From the NCBI GenBank assembly GCA_963707895.1, contig CAVPRS010000010.1, positions 124,001 to 188,000 of the forward strand: a stretch of 64,000 nucleotides of DNA. The letters run 5' to 3'. The stretch is from Fodinibacter sp963707895. Lineage in GTDB: Bacteria; Actinomycetota; Actinomycetes; Actinomycetales; Dermatophilaceae. The notes beneath the pieces are model-generated. The model did not search any database. It saw nothing but the letters and a program-made list of their open reading frames with translations, and was not told the DNA's origin. Positions 51,149 through 61,326 of the stretch are shown here, piece after piece. The translations under genes were made by a program, and so were the position numbers. The stretch's first letter is position 1; each line of letters opens with the position of its first letter.

Positions 51149-51486
51149 GCGAGCAGGTCACCGACACCGACTTCGTGAGGGTCTGCCGGCTCGACGAGCT
51201 GCCGGCCGTGGGCGCTGCCCTGGCCGAGATCGAGGGCCGCCGGGTCACGATCGTGCACACCGCCGACGGCGACGTGCACTGCGTCGACGACACCTGCAGC
51301 CACGCCAACGTCTCGCTGTCCGAGGGCGAGCTCGACGGCTGCACCCTCGAGTGCTGGCTGCACGGCTCGCGCTTCGACCTCCGCACGGGGGAGCCGACCG
51401 GCCCACCGGCCATCGTCCCCATCGCCGTCCACACCGTCCGCATCGAGGGTGACGACGTCTTCGTCGCCCTGTCCGAGGAGAGCTGA
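51145..51486 (+). CDS. Rieske-type ferredoxin of the suf operon
   Basis: A 113-residue soluble Rieske [2Fe-2S] protein with ligands Cys51-x-His53 and Cys70-x-x-His73 and the non-heme oxygenase ferredoxin fold. Its place between sufD and sufC is usual in actinobacteria, so an electron-supply role in cluster assembly is likely but not proven; annotators sometimes call it a phenylpropionate dioxygenase ferredoxin, which the context does not support. ATG overlaps the sufD stop. Confidence 0.9.
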   Translation: MSEQVTDTDFVRVCRLDELPAVGAALAEIEGRRVTIVHTADGDVHCVDDTCSHANVSLSEGELDGCTLECWLHGSRFDLRTGEPTGPPAIVPIAVHTVRIEGDDVFVALSEES

Positions 51487-51493
51487 GCACCGC

Positions 51494-52258
51494 ATGTCCA
51501 CCCTTGAGATCAAGGACCTCCACGTCTCCGTCGACACCGAGGAGGGCGCCAAGGAGATCCTCCGCGGCGTCAGCCTGACGATCCGATCCGGCGAGACGCA
51601 CGCCATCATGGGCCCCAACGGGTCCGGCAAGTCCACGCTGGCGTACTCGATCGCGGGTCACCCCAAGTACAAGGTGACCTCCGGCTCGGTGACCCTCGAC
51701 GGCGAGGACGTGCTCGCCATGAAGGTCGACGAGCGCGCCCGCGCCGGCGTCTTCCTCGCGATGCAGTACCCCGTCGAGGTGCCGGGTGTCACCGTCTCCA
51801 ACTTCCTGCGCACCGCCAAGACCGCGATCGACGGCGAGGCGCCGAAGCTGCGCACCTGGGTCAAGGACATGAAGGACGCCATGGGCCAGCTGCGCATGGA
51901 CCCCGCCTTCGCCGAGCGCAACGTCAACGAGGGCTTCTCCGGCGGCGAGAAGAAGCGCCACGAGATCCTCCAGATGGAGCTGCTGCGGCCCAAGTTCGCC
52001 GTGCTCGACGAGACCGACTCCGGCCTCGACGTCGACGCCCTGCGCGTCGTCTCCGAGGGCGTCAACCGCGCCAAGGAGACCACCGGCGCGGGGGTGCTGC
52101 TCATCACGCACTACACGCGCATCCTGCGCTACATCGAGCCCGACTTCGTGCACGTCTTCGTCGACGGCCGGATCGCGGAGGAGGGCGGCAAGGAGCTCGC
52201 CGACCGCCTCGAGTCCGAGGGCTACGACCGCTTCCTGACCGAGACCGTCGAGGCCTGA
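51494..52258 (+). CDS. sufC: SufC, Fe-S assembly ATPase
   Basis: The ABC-type ATPase of SufBCD, 254 residues. Walker A GPNGSGKST (40-48), FLAMQYPVEVPGV, signature FSGGEKKR, Walker B FAVLDETDSGLD (SufC's ETDSGLD in place of the usual transporter EPTSGLD) and H-loop ITHYTRIL are present. No membrane part. The ATG at 51494 lies 7 nt after the ferredoxin gene. Confidence 0.97.
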   Translation: MSTLEIKDLHVSVDTEEGAKEILRGVSLTIRSGETHAIMGPNGSGKSTLAYSIAGHPKYKVTSGSVTLDGEDVLAMKVDERARAGVFLAMQYPVEVPGVTVSNFLRTAKTAIDGEAPKLRTWVKDMKDAMGQLRMDPAFAERNVNEGFSGGEKKRHEILQMELLRPKFAVLDETDSGLDVDALRVVSEGVNRAKETTGAGVLLITHYTRILRYIEPDFVHVFVDGRIAEEGGKELADRLESEGYDRFLTETVEA

Positions 52259-52259
52259 C

Positions 52260-53555
52260 TTGGTTACCGCCCCCTTCACCGACGAGGAGCTGGCCCACCT
52301 GCGGGCCGACTTCCCGATCCTCGCGCGCACCGTGCGTGGGGGGCACCCCCTGGTCTACCTCGACTCGGGTGCGACCTCGCACAAGCCCCGCCAGGTGCTC
52401 GACGCCGAGCGCGACTTCTACGAGCGCACCAACGCGGCCGTGCACCGGGGCGCCCACCAGCTCTCCGAGGAGGGCACCGACGCCTACGAGTCGGCCCGGG
52501 CGACCATCGCCCGGTTCATCGGGGCGCGCGCCGACGAGGTCGTCTTCACCCGCAACGCCACCGAGGCGGTCAACCTGGTCGCCTACGCCTTCACCAACGG
52601 CGCGCACGGCGGCGGCGGTGGCCACGGCGACCGCTTCACCCTCGGCCCGGGCGACGAGGTGCTCGTGACCGAGATGGAGCACCACGCCAACCTCATCCCG
52701 TGGCAGGAGGCGTGCCGCCGCACCGGCGCCACCCTGCGCTGGGTGCCCGTGACGCCCGAGGGGCGGCTCGACCTCACCGACCTCGACACGCTGCTCACCG
52801 AGCGCACCAAGGTCTTCGCGTTCACCCACGTCTCCAACGTGCTCGGCACGCTGAACCCGGTCACCGAGCTCACCGAGCGGGCCCACGCCGTCGGAGCCCT
52901 CGTCGTGCTCGACGCCTGCCAGTCGGTGCCGCACCTGCGGGTCGACGTCGACGACCTGGGCGTCGACTTCCTGGCCTTCTCGGGGCACAAGATGTTCGGG
53001 CCGCTCGGCATCGGCGTGCTCTGGGCCCGGCCCGAGCTGCTCGACGAGATGCCGGTGTTCCTCACGGGTGGCTCGATGATCGAGACGGTCACCATGGAGG
53101 GGTCCACCTACGCCCCGGCGCCGCAGAAGTTCGAGGCCGGCGTGCCCGTCGCGGCGCAGGCCGTCGGACTGGCCGCGGCCTGCGACTACCTCACCGACCT
53201 CGGCCTCGACCGCGTCCACGCGCACGAGCAGGCGCTCACCCGCCGGCTCCTCGAGGGTCTCGCCGCCCGCCCCTGGGTGCGCGTGCTCGGCCCCGACGAC
53301 CTGCGCGAGCGCGGGGGAGCGGTGGCGTTCGTCGTCGACGGCGTGCATGCCCACGACGTGGGCCAGGTGCTCGACGACCGTGGCGTCGCCGTGCGGGTGG
53401 GGCACCACTGCGCGTGGCCGCTGCACCGTGCGCTCAAGGCGCAGGCGAGCACCCGGGCCAGCTTCGCGGCCTACAGCACGCCCGACGAGGTCGACGCGCT
53501 GCTCGAGGCGCTCGACCGGGTGCCGGCCATGTTCGGGCTCGAGGTGGCGGTCTGA
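52260..53555 (+). CDS. sufS: SufS, cysteine desulfurase
   Basis: A PLP enzyme of the group II desulfurase class that supplies sulfur for cluster assembly, 431 residues. PLP Lys244 in SGHKMFGP, the catalytic Cys384 in RVGHHCAWP, and VHRGAHQLSEEGT are typical. A Gly/His-rich insert (NGAHGGGGGHGDRF) lies in a surface loop near residue 120. The start is TTG with GAGG 7 nt upstream and one base after the sufC stop. Partner is SufU, next gene. Confidence 0.95.
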   Translation: MVTAPFTDEELAHLRADFPILARTVRGGHPLVYLDSGATSHKPRQVLDAERDFYERTNAAVHRGAHQLSEEGTDAYESARATIARFIGARADEVVFTRNATEAVNLVAYAFTNGAHGGGGGHGDRFTLGPGDEVLVTEMEHHANLIPWQEACRRTGATLRWVPVTPEGRLDLTDLDTLLTERTKVFAFTHVSNVLGTLNPVTELTERAHAVGALVVLDACQSVPHLRVDVDDLGVDFLAFSGHKMFGPLGIGVLWARPELLDEMPVFLTGGSMIETVTMEGSTYAPAPQKFEAGVPVAAQAVGLAAACDYLTDLGLDRVHAHEQALTRRLLEGLAARPWVRVLGPDDLRERGGAVAFVVDGVHAHDVGQVLDDRGVAVRVGHHCAWPLHRALKAQASTRASFAAYSTPDEVDALLEALDRVPAMFGLEVAV

Positions 53556-54001
53556 TGGACCTCTACCAGGAGCTCATCCTCGAGCACTACAAGCGCCCGG
53601 TGCGCGCGGGTCTGCGCGACCCGTTCGACGCCGAGGTGCACCACGTCAACCCCACCTGCGGTGACGAGGTCACCCTGCGCGTGCACGTCACCGGAGCCGG
53701 TGACGACGCGGTCGTCGACGACGTGTCCTACGACGCCATGGGCTGCTCGATCAGCGTGGCCTCGGCGTCGATCCTCGCCGAGGAGGTCACCGGAGAGTCG
53801 GTGGCCCACGCGCGTGAGACGTTCGAGGCGATGCGCTCGATGCTCACCAGCAAGGGTGAGGACCCCGGCGACGAGGAGCAGATCGGCGACGGCGTCGCAC
53901 TCTCCGGCGTCGCGAAGTACCCCGCCCGAGTGAAGTGCGCCCTCCTGTCGTGGATGGCCTTCACCGACGCCCTGCACCAGGCCGAAGGAGCCAACGCATG
54001 A
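53555..54001 (+). CDS. sufU: SufU, zinc-dependent sulfurtransferase
   Basis: A 148-residue IscU-like protein that takes sulfur from SufS, using Cys35 (NPTCGDE), Asp37, Cys64 (MGCSIS) and Cys128 (RVKCALL), the SufU zinc-ligand set. The 19-residue insert typical of SufU against IscU is present (~TSKGEDPGDEEQIGDGVALS). ATG overlaps the sufS stop; ends overlapping sufT by 4 nt. Confidence 0.94.
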   Translation: MDLYQELILEHYKRPVRAGLRDPFDAEVHHVNPTCGDEVTLRVHVTGAGDDAVVDDVSYDAMGCSISVASASILAEEVTGESVAHARETFEAMRSMLTSKGEDPGDEEQIGDGVALSGVAKYPARVKCALLSWMAFTDALHQAEGANA

Positions 54002-54324
54002 CCGAGACCACCACTCCCGCAAACGTCGCCGACGTCGAGGAGGCCCTGCGCGACGTCGTCGACCCCGAGCTCGGCATCAACGTCGTCGACCTCGGCCTCG
54101 TCTACGGCATCACCGTCGACGGCCAGAACCACGCCGTCATCGACATGACCCTGACCTCCGCCGCGTGCCCCCTCACCGACGTCATCGAGGACCAGACGCA
54201 GCAGTCGCTCGAGGGGCTCGTGTCGAGCTACCGCGTCAACTGGGTCTGGATGCCGCCGTGGGGCCCCGACAAGATCACCGACGACGGCCGCGAGCAGCTG
54301 CGCGCCCTCGGCTTCAACATCTGA
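53998..54324 (+). CDS. sufT: SufT/DUF59 metal-sulfur cluster assembly factor
   Basis: A 108-residue MIP18/DUF59 protein (VEEALRDVVDPELGINVVDLGLVYGI, TSAACPLTDVIEDQ, WVWMPPWGPDKITDDGREQLRALGF). Such proteins help cluster maturation under high demand. Last gene of the suf operon. Confidence 0.93.
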   Translation: MTETTTPANVADVEEALRDVVDPELGINVVDLGLVYGITVDGQNHAVIDMTLTSAACPLTDVIEDQTQQSLEGLVSSYRVNWVWMPPWGPDKITDDGREQLRALGFNI

Positions 54325-54334
54325 TCCGCAGCTC

Positions 54335-54857
54335 GTGACCAGCCGCGTCGTCGAGGTCGCCCCCGCGCGCCTCGACGGCTGGCTCGAGCGGTTCGCAGCC
54401 AACAACCCCGACGGTCCGCAGCGGGTCGCCGGCGTGGAGCGGTTCGACCACGACCCGCTCGCCGTCGTCCTCGTGCGACGCGGTGGGTATGCCGTGGGCG
54501 TCGCCACGGGCGAGCGCCTCACCGCCCACAAGGTGGGCACCCGCTACGTCCAGTCGCGCACCGCCGCCGGTGGCTGGAGCCAGCAGCGCTTCGCCCGGCG
54601 CCGGGCGAACCAGGCCGACGGGCTCGTCGGGGCGGCCGTCGAGCACGCCGTGCGGCTGCTGACCGGCATCCGGCCCGGTGCCGTCGTACTCGGGGGCGAC
54701 AAGGCCCTGGTGGCGAGCCTGCTCGAGGACCCTCGGCTGGCCGCCCTGCGCGACCTGCCGCGACGCGAGCTCTACGACCTGCCCGACCCCCGCCTCGACG
54801 TGCTCGAGAAGGCCGCTCCTGCGTGGTCGCGCCGCCCGGGTCACCATCGAGGAGTAG
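54335..54857 (+). CDS. acVLRF1-like peptidyl-tRNA hydrolase/release factor (frame break at the end)
   Basis: A protein of about 173 residues matching the actinobacterial Vms1/eRF1-like family, which can release nascent chains from ribosome-quality-control tRNAs. The key signature is GTRYVQSRTAAGGWSQQRFARRRANQAD at residues ~68-96, with the catalytic Gln in the GGWSQQ loop. GGDKALVASLLEDPRL and a C-terminal LDVLEKAA follow. The last ~10 residues need a one-base shift (54805-54840) to end VTIEE before the stop at 54855. It starts 10 nt after sufT, but its role is unrelated to Fe-S assembly. Confidence 0.8.
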
Positions 54858-54876
54858 CGCCGCAGTGCGCCGCCAC

Positions 54877-55635
54877 TCACCGGGCCTCGGGGTCCGGGCC
54901 GTTGACCGAACGCCCCCCGTCGACGGGGAGCACGACCCCGTTGACGAAGCCGGCGGCGGGCGAGAGCAGGAAGGCGACGGCCTCGGCGACCTCCTCGGCG
55001 GTGCCGATCCGCCCCAGCGGGTGCAGGGCGGCCAGCTGGGCGTCGACCTCGGGATGGAGCGCCCGGTACTCCTCCGATCGAGCCGTCGCGATCGAGCCCA
55101 GCGCCACGGCGTTGGTGCGGATGCCGTCGGGCCCGTGGTCGACGGCCACGGCGCGGGTGAGCCCCTCCACCCCGGCCTTCGCCGTGGCGTACGGCAGGGC
55201 TCCGCGCACCGGGCGCCGGGCCTGGTGCGACGACACGTTGACGATGGCCCCGGGCCGGGCGCGGCTGACGAAGTGGTTCACGGCGGTGTGGCAGCCGACC
55301 ACCGCCGGTGCGAGGTTCGCCGTGACGAGCTCGAGCACGCGCTCGGCCGAGGCGACGAGCAGGGCGGCGTCGTCGAAGACGGCCGCGTTGTTCACCCAGC
55401 CGGTCAACGGGGCGGCCTCCTCGGCCCGGTGTGCGGCCTCGCGGGACGCCTCCGGGTCGGCGGCGTCGCCCGTGACCAGGATGATGCCGGGGTGCGCCCG
55501 GTCGAGCCGACGGGCGACGTCGAGCACGACGACGGGGCCGACCGCTGCCAGCCGCTCGGCGACGGCCAGGCCGATGCCCCCGGCTCCGCCGGTGACGACG
55601 CTGGAGGTCCGTGGTGGACCCTGGGGGAGCGTCAC
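54877..55635 (-). CDS. SDR family oxidoreductase
   Basis: A 252-residue short-chain dehydrogenase with cofactor loop TGGAGGIG (15-22), VNNAAVF (81-87), and catalytic Ser135/136, Tyr149, Lys153 (YATAK). Asp39 at the end of the second strand suggests NAD preference. Substrate unknown. Four bases separate it from the metallopeptidase gene upstream, so they are probably co-transcribed. Confidence 0.88.
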   Translation of the reverse strand: MTLPQGPPRTSSVVTGGAGGIGLAVAERLAAVGPVVVLDVARRLDRAHPGIILVTGDAADPEASREAAHRAEEAAPLTGWVNNAAVFDDAALLVASAERVLELVTANLAPAVVGCHTAVNHFVSRARPGAIVNVSSHQARRPVRGALPYATAKAGVEGLTRAVAVDHGPDGIRTNAVALGSIATARSEEYRALHPEVDAQLAALHPLGRIGTAEEVAEAVAFLLSPAAGFVNGVVLPVDGGRSVNGPDPEAR

Positions 55636-55639
55636 GCGG

Positions 55640-56566
55640 TCACTCGACGGTGGCCGCCGAGAAGGTGTCGCACTGGTTGAGGTCGCCGGTCTTGAAGCCC
55701 TGGAGGAACCAGCGCTGACGGGCCTCGGCGGAGCCGTGCGTCCAGCTCTCGGGGTTGACCCGGCCCTGGGTGGCCTGCTGGATGCGGTCGTCGCCCACTG
55801 CGGAGGCCGCGGAGAGGGCGTCCTTGATGTCCTGTGTCGTCAGCGGCTTGAGGAACGGCGTGCCGGTGTCCTCGTCCTTCGCGGTCGTGGCGTTCTTGGC
55901 CCACACACCGCCGAGGCAGTCGGCCATCAGCTCGGTGCGCACGGCGCCGGAGTTGGCCCCCTGCGGGTCCTGCTGGGCGCGGTCGAGCAGGCCGAGCTGG
56001 TCCTGGAGCGCGTGCCCGTACTCGTGGGCGATCACGTACTCCTGCGCGAGCGGCCCACCGCTGGAGCCGAACTGGTCCTCGAGGATCTTGAAGAAGCTGG
56101 CGTCGATGTACACCTGCTTGTCGAGGGGGCAGTAGAACGGGCCGACCTGGTTGCTCGCGGTCCCGCACGCCGACTGGGCGCTGCCGTCGTAGAGCACCGT
56201 CTTCGTCGGCTGCCACTCCTTGCCGTACCGCGGCATCTCCGCGCCCCAGTAGGTCTGCACCGAGTTCACCGTGCCGATGACGCGGCACTCGGTGTACTTG
56301 TTGGCGTCGGCGCCGGTCTTGCACTGCTGGAACGCCGCGGCGCTGTCCTGGTCCCCGGCTGCCGCCACCTGGCTGGGGTCGAAGCCGCTCGCCCCACCCG
56401 TGGGGTCACCGCCCCCGCCGAAGACCCCGTTGAAGAGCAGGGTGAGGATCAGGATGATGATGCCGCCGATGCCCCCACCGACGACCATGCCGCCCGGGGC
56501 GCCACCGCCGCCCCCGCCCGAGCGCACCTGCGAGGTGTCGAGGGTGACGTTGTCGTTGAAGCTCAT
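55640..56566 (-). CDS. YpfJ-type neutral zinc metallopeptidase
   Basis: A 308-residue membrane-anchored protein of the KPN_02809/YpfJ family. A Gly-rich cytoplasmic N-terminus leads to one membrane helix (GGIIILILTLLFNGVF, ~34-49). An outer domain has the zinc motif HEYGH (181-185) and a Cys set (Cys82, 94, 134, 146). An active Glu is present, so peptidase activity is expected; the substrate is unknown. Confidence 0.88.
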   Translation of the reverse strand: MSFNDNVTLDTSQVRSGGGGGGAPGGMVVGGGIGGIIILILTLLFNGVFGGGGDPTGGASGFDPSQVAAAGDQDSAAAFQQCKTGADANKYTECRVIGTVNSVQTYWGAEMPRYGKEWQPTKTVLYDGSAQSACGTASNQVGPFYCPLDKQVYIDASFFKILEDQFGSSGGPLAQEYVIAHEYGHALQDQLGLLDRAQQDPQGANSGAVRTELMADCLGGVWAKNATTAKDEDTGTPFLKPLTTQDIKDALSAASAVGDDRIQQATQGRVNPESWTHGSAEARQRWFLQGFKTGDLNQCDTFSAATVE

Positions 56567-56616
56567 CCGGGGCCTCCGTCGCCAGGTGCATGGACCGCGC
56601 GGAGCGCGGCGGCACC

Positions 56617-56623
56617 TAGACTA
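56617..56623. promoter_or_regulatory. Overlapping divergent -10 boxes, metallopeptidase / ABC-F
   Basis: TAGACT on plus (56617-56622) and TAGTCT on minus (56618-56623) share the same bases. A stem-loop CCGCGC-GGA-GCGCGG (56595-56609) lies in the leader of the minus-strand gene. Confidence 0.4.
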
Positions 56624-56697
56624 GACGCCGACAGCCCGTCGCCGTGCCCTGCGCGCAGCCCTGACGTGCGCGTTCACCCCACCACCGAGAGGCCACC

Positions 56698-58328
<1,631 letters not shown>

Positions 58329-58332
<4 letters not shown>

Positions 58333-59427
58333 CCCCTCGGCGCACGGCCGCACCGGTGCTCGCGTGCCTCGGGGTGCTCCTGGCCGCAGGTGCCTGCTCC
58401 GGCCCGGATGCGGCGACCGTCACCGACTGCGCCCGGCTCGCCGTCGACCGCCCAAGCCACCACCACTGCGGCCCCGTCCACGAGCGCGCCGCCCGCGACG
58501 ACGGCTCCGAGTCCCACGGCATCCGCCACGTCCGGCTCGGTGCGGTTCTCGGCGCTCGGCGACATCAACTCGACGGCCGCGTCCGACGCCGTGCTGCGCT
58601 CGATCGCCGACCGTCACGACGACTTCACCCTTGCGCTGGGCGACCTGTCGTACGGCGCCGACGGCGAGGAGGAGGCCTGGTGCCGGTTCGTCACCCGTCG
58701 GGTCGGCGCCGAGCACCCGTTCGAGCTGGTGTCGGGCAACCACGAGTCGAACGGCGAGAACGGCAACATCGAGCGGTTCGCACGGTGCCTGCCGAACCGG
58801 CTGCCGGGGCTGGTCGGCAGCTACGGGCGCCAGTGGTACGTCGACCAGCCGGCGACCCATCCGCTGGTGCGGGTCGTGATGATCTCGCCGGCGCTCGACT
58901 TCGGGCACGGCTCGTGGTCCTACGCCAAGGGCACACCCCACTACGACTGGTTGCGGACGGCGGTCACCGGGGCGCGTGCGGCCGGCATCCCGTGGGTCGT
59001 CGTCGGCATGCACAAGCCCTGCCTGTCGGTCGGCAACTACGAGTGCGACCCCGGTGCCGACGTCGTCGACCTGCTGCTCGACACTGGCGTCGACCTCGTG
59101 CTCACCGGGCACGAGCACCTCTACGAGCGAACCCGACCACTGGCACTGGCCGCCGGCTGCCGCACCATCCGCCCGGGGAGCTACGACTCCGAGTGCGTCG
59201 CGAGCGGGGGCGGCACCACCTTCGTGACGGTCGGCACGGGTGGCACCCCCCTGCGAGACGTGCACGGTGCGGACTCCGAGCGTCGCTACTTCACTGCGCT
59301 GAGCGGGAAGAACCGCACGCCTGCGCACGGCTCGCTCGACGTGCAGGTGACCGCCGACCGGCTGACCGCTCGGTTCGTGCCGGTCGACGGGGGCACCTTC
59401 ACCGACCGGGTCGTCCTCATCCACTGA
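58329..59427 (+). CDS. Metallophosphoesterase lipoprotein (one frame break in the linker)
   Basis: A secreted lipid-anchored phosphoesterase, about 365 residues. The signal MTPRRTAAPVLACLGVLLAAGAC with lipobox Cys23 is in one frame. After a break at about 58400-58432, a Ser/Thr/Pro/Ala linker and the purple-acid-phosphatase-like domain follow in the next frame: GDINS, LGDLSYG, SGNHES, and the C-terminal GHEHLYERTRPL with metal ligands. The enzymatic part is intact. The linker is repetitive, a likely place for an indel. ATG 4 nt before the ABC-F stop. Confidence 0.85.
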
Positions 59428-59460
59428 CGACAGGTTCGGCCGGGCATCCCTCGACAGATC

Positions 59461-59478
59461 GGTAACCACATGGTTACC
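59461..59478. promoter_or_regulatory. Operator of the ArsR/SRPBCC operon
   Basis: GGTAACC-ACAT-GGTTACC is a perfect 7-bp inverted repeat, 8 nt before the GTG start at 59486. It overlaps the only plausible -10 region (TACCTA, 59475-59480), as expected for autorepression by the ArsR-type regulator. Confidence 0.7.
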
Positions 59479-59485
59479 TATTCGG

Positions 59486-59894
59486 GTGGATGCCTTCGCC
59501 GCGATCGCCGATCCGGTGCGACGTGACCTGCTGCGGGTGCTGTCCACCGGCAGCGACCCGGGTCGTCGACCTCGCCGCCGGCCGGATGATCAGCCGACCC
59601 GCGGTGAGCAAGCACCTGAGGGTGCTCGCCGACGCCGGTCTCGTGGTCGCCGACGACCTCGGCCGGGAGCGCCACTACCGGCTGCGTCCGGACGGGCTCG
59701 CGCCGGTGGTCGACCTGGTCGCCGACCTCGCGCCGGGGCCCGCCCGCCCACCGGTCACACCGAAGGCCACACCGCCGGTCAGCGCGGTCGCCCTCGACGC
59801 CCTCGACCTCGAGGTGCGCCGGGTCGGCCGCGACCGCCGGTCCGACCGGCACCGGGACGACGAGCCGGGCAGAGCGAACGGGGAGAGCGCATGA
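59486..59894 (+). CDS. ArsR-family regulator paired with SRPBCC protein (one frame break)
   Basis: A winged-helix regulator of about 135 residues. MDAFAAIADPVRRDLLRVL starts in one frame; a break near 59548-59566 moves to the next frame for VDLAAGRMISRPAVSKHLRVLADAGLV (recognition helix) and YRLRPDGLAPVVDLV. Metal-site cysteines are absent, as in the ArsR regulators linked to AHSA1/SRPBCC genes. The stop overlaps the next ATG by 4 nt. The operator at 59461-59478 supports autoregulation. Confidence 0.82.
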
Positions 59895-60430
59895 GCACCG
59901 ACGACACCACGACCACACCGCGACCGGAGGCCGTCGGGCGGCGAGACGACCGGGGCGGCGTGCCCCATGTCGTCATCGAGCGCACCTTCCGCGCACCGGT
60001 GTCCGACGTCTGGGCAGCCGTCACCGAGCCGCAGCGCCTCGAGCGCTGGATCGGCACCTGGGCCGGTGACCCGGCATCCGGCACGGTCCAGTTCCGGATG
60101 ACGGCCGAGGGCGAGGACATCGAGGCCGAGCCGATGACGGTCCACGAGTGCGACCCGCCCCGCCGGCTCGTGCTGAGCTGGATGTCCGGTGCCACCGGCG
60201 GCCGGTGGCACGTCGAGCTCGACCTGGCCGAGGACGACGGCGTCACCACCCTCACCTTCGCCCAGCGGATCCCGGACACCGCGACCGGTCGCGACGTCGG
60301 ACCCGGGTGGGAGTACTACCTCGACCGGCTCACCGCCGCCGAGTCGGGCGGCGACGTCGCCGCGGTCGCGTGGCCCGACTACGAGGGCATGGCCGGGCAC
60401 TACGAGAGCCTGTTCGCCGACCTCGGCTGA
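59891..60430 (+). CDS. SRPBCC/AHSA1-like domain protein
   Basis: A 179-residue START-like hydrophobic-cavity protein: VVIERTFRAPVSDVWAAVTEPQRLERWIG near the start, then HECDPPRRLVLSW, WHVELDLAEDDGVTTLTF and the C-terminal GMAGHYESLFADL helix. Such proteins, paired with ArsR regulators, are thought to bind lipids or drug-like ligands. Function unknown; expression is probably set by its partner regulator. Confidence 0.88.
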   Translation: MSTDDTTTTPRPEAVGRRDDRGGVPHVVIERTFRAPVSDVWAAVTEPQRLERWIGTWAGDPASGTVQFRMTAEGEDIEAEPMTVHECDPPRRLVLSWMSGATGGRWHVELDLAEDDGVTTLTFAQRIPDTATGRDVGPGWEYYLDRLTAAESGGDVAAVAWPDYEGMAGHYESLFADLG

Positions 60431-60432
60431 GC

Positions 60433-61310
60433 TCAGGTCGGCTCGAGCGTGCGCAGCACGTGCTCGGTGACGGCCTGCCGCGCGGCACGCCCCTCGGGCG
60501 TCGGCAGCAGCGGGTAGTCGTGCGGCGAACCGTCCTCGACGTGCAGCTCGAGGTCGGCCGACGACGGGGCCAGCTCGACCAGCCGGTCGCAGTCGGGCCG
60601 ACAGATGTCCCGCGACCCCACGAGCACGAGCGTGGGCGGCATCCGGGTGAGGTCGCCGAAGAGGGGGCTGACCAGCGGGTCCCTCGGGTCGCGCCCGGCC
60701 ACCCAGTGGTCGGCGATCGGCTTCATCCCGGCGCGGGTGAGCCAGGGGTCGTGCGGCTCGACCGCGTCGATCGCCGGGTTGCCCATCGACAGGTCGAGCC
60801 ACGGCGCGATGAGGGTCAGCCCGGCCACGGTGCCGTCGTCGGGGTGGCCCTGGGCGAAGGTAGCGCCAGCGTGCCGCCGGCCGAGTCACCGAGCACGTGC
60901 AGCGGCGCCTCGGGTGCGTACCGCTCGTGCAGCGCGTCGAGGAAGGTGTGCGCGTCGGTGACGTCGGCCGCGGGCGCCAGTGGGTAGCGGGCGACGTGCA
61001 CCACCCGGTTCGTCGTGTCGGCGAGGTGCGCGATGAGCGTCCAGTGCTGCGGTTGGATGCCGTTCACGAAGGCGCCGCCGTGCAGGTAGACGAGCGCGCC
61101 CGCATCCGCCGTGGCCGAGGCCGGCCGCACCGAGACCACCTCGCCACCGCCGAGGACGGTGACCTCGCTGCGGCCGGCCAGGTCATCCGGCAGCGGCGCC
61201 GCCGGGAGTCCGTTCGCCATGCTGTGCCGCCCGGCCTCCACCGTGCGGTAGCGCTTCTTGCGGGTCGCGCGCAGGTAGAGGCGCACGGCCCGGGTCTGCC
61301 AGCTCGCCAT
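60433..61310 (-). CDS. Alpha/beta hydrolase, HSL-like esterase (one frame break)
   Basis: An esterase of about 292 residues of the hormone-sensitive-lipase type. Oxyanion motif HGG (77-79), nucleophile Ser143 in GDSAGG, and an acid/His pair late (SRDICRPDCDRLV, GSPHDYPLL) are found. The frame is lost at about 60855-60866, just after GDSAGGTLAL, and resumes in GTVAGLTLIAPW; one missing base repairs it. Substrate is unknown. It lies 16 nt after trpB2 in the same direction. Confidence 0.85.
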
Positions 61311-61326
61311 CGTCGCCCCCGACCGG

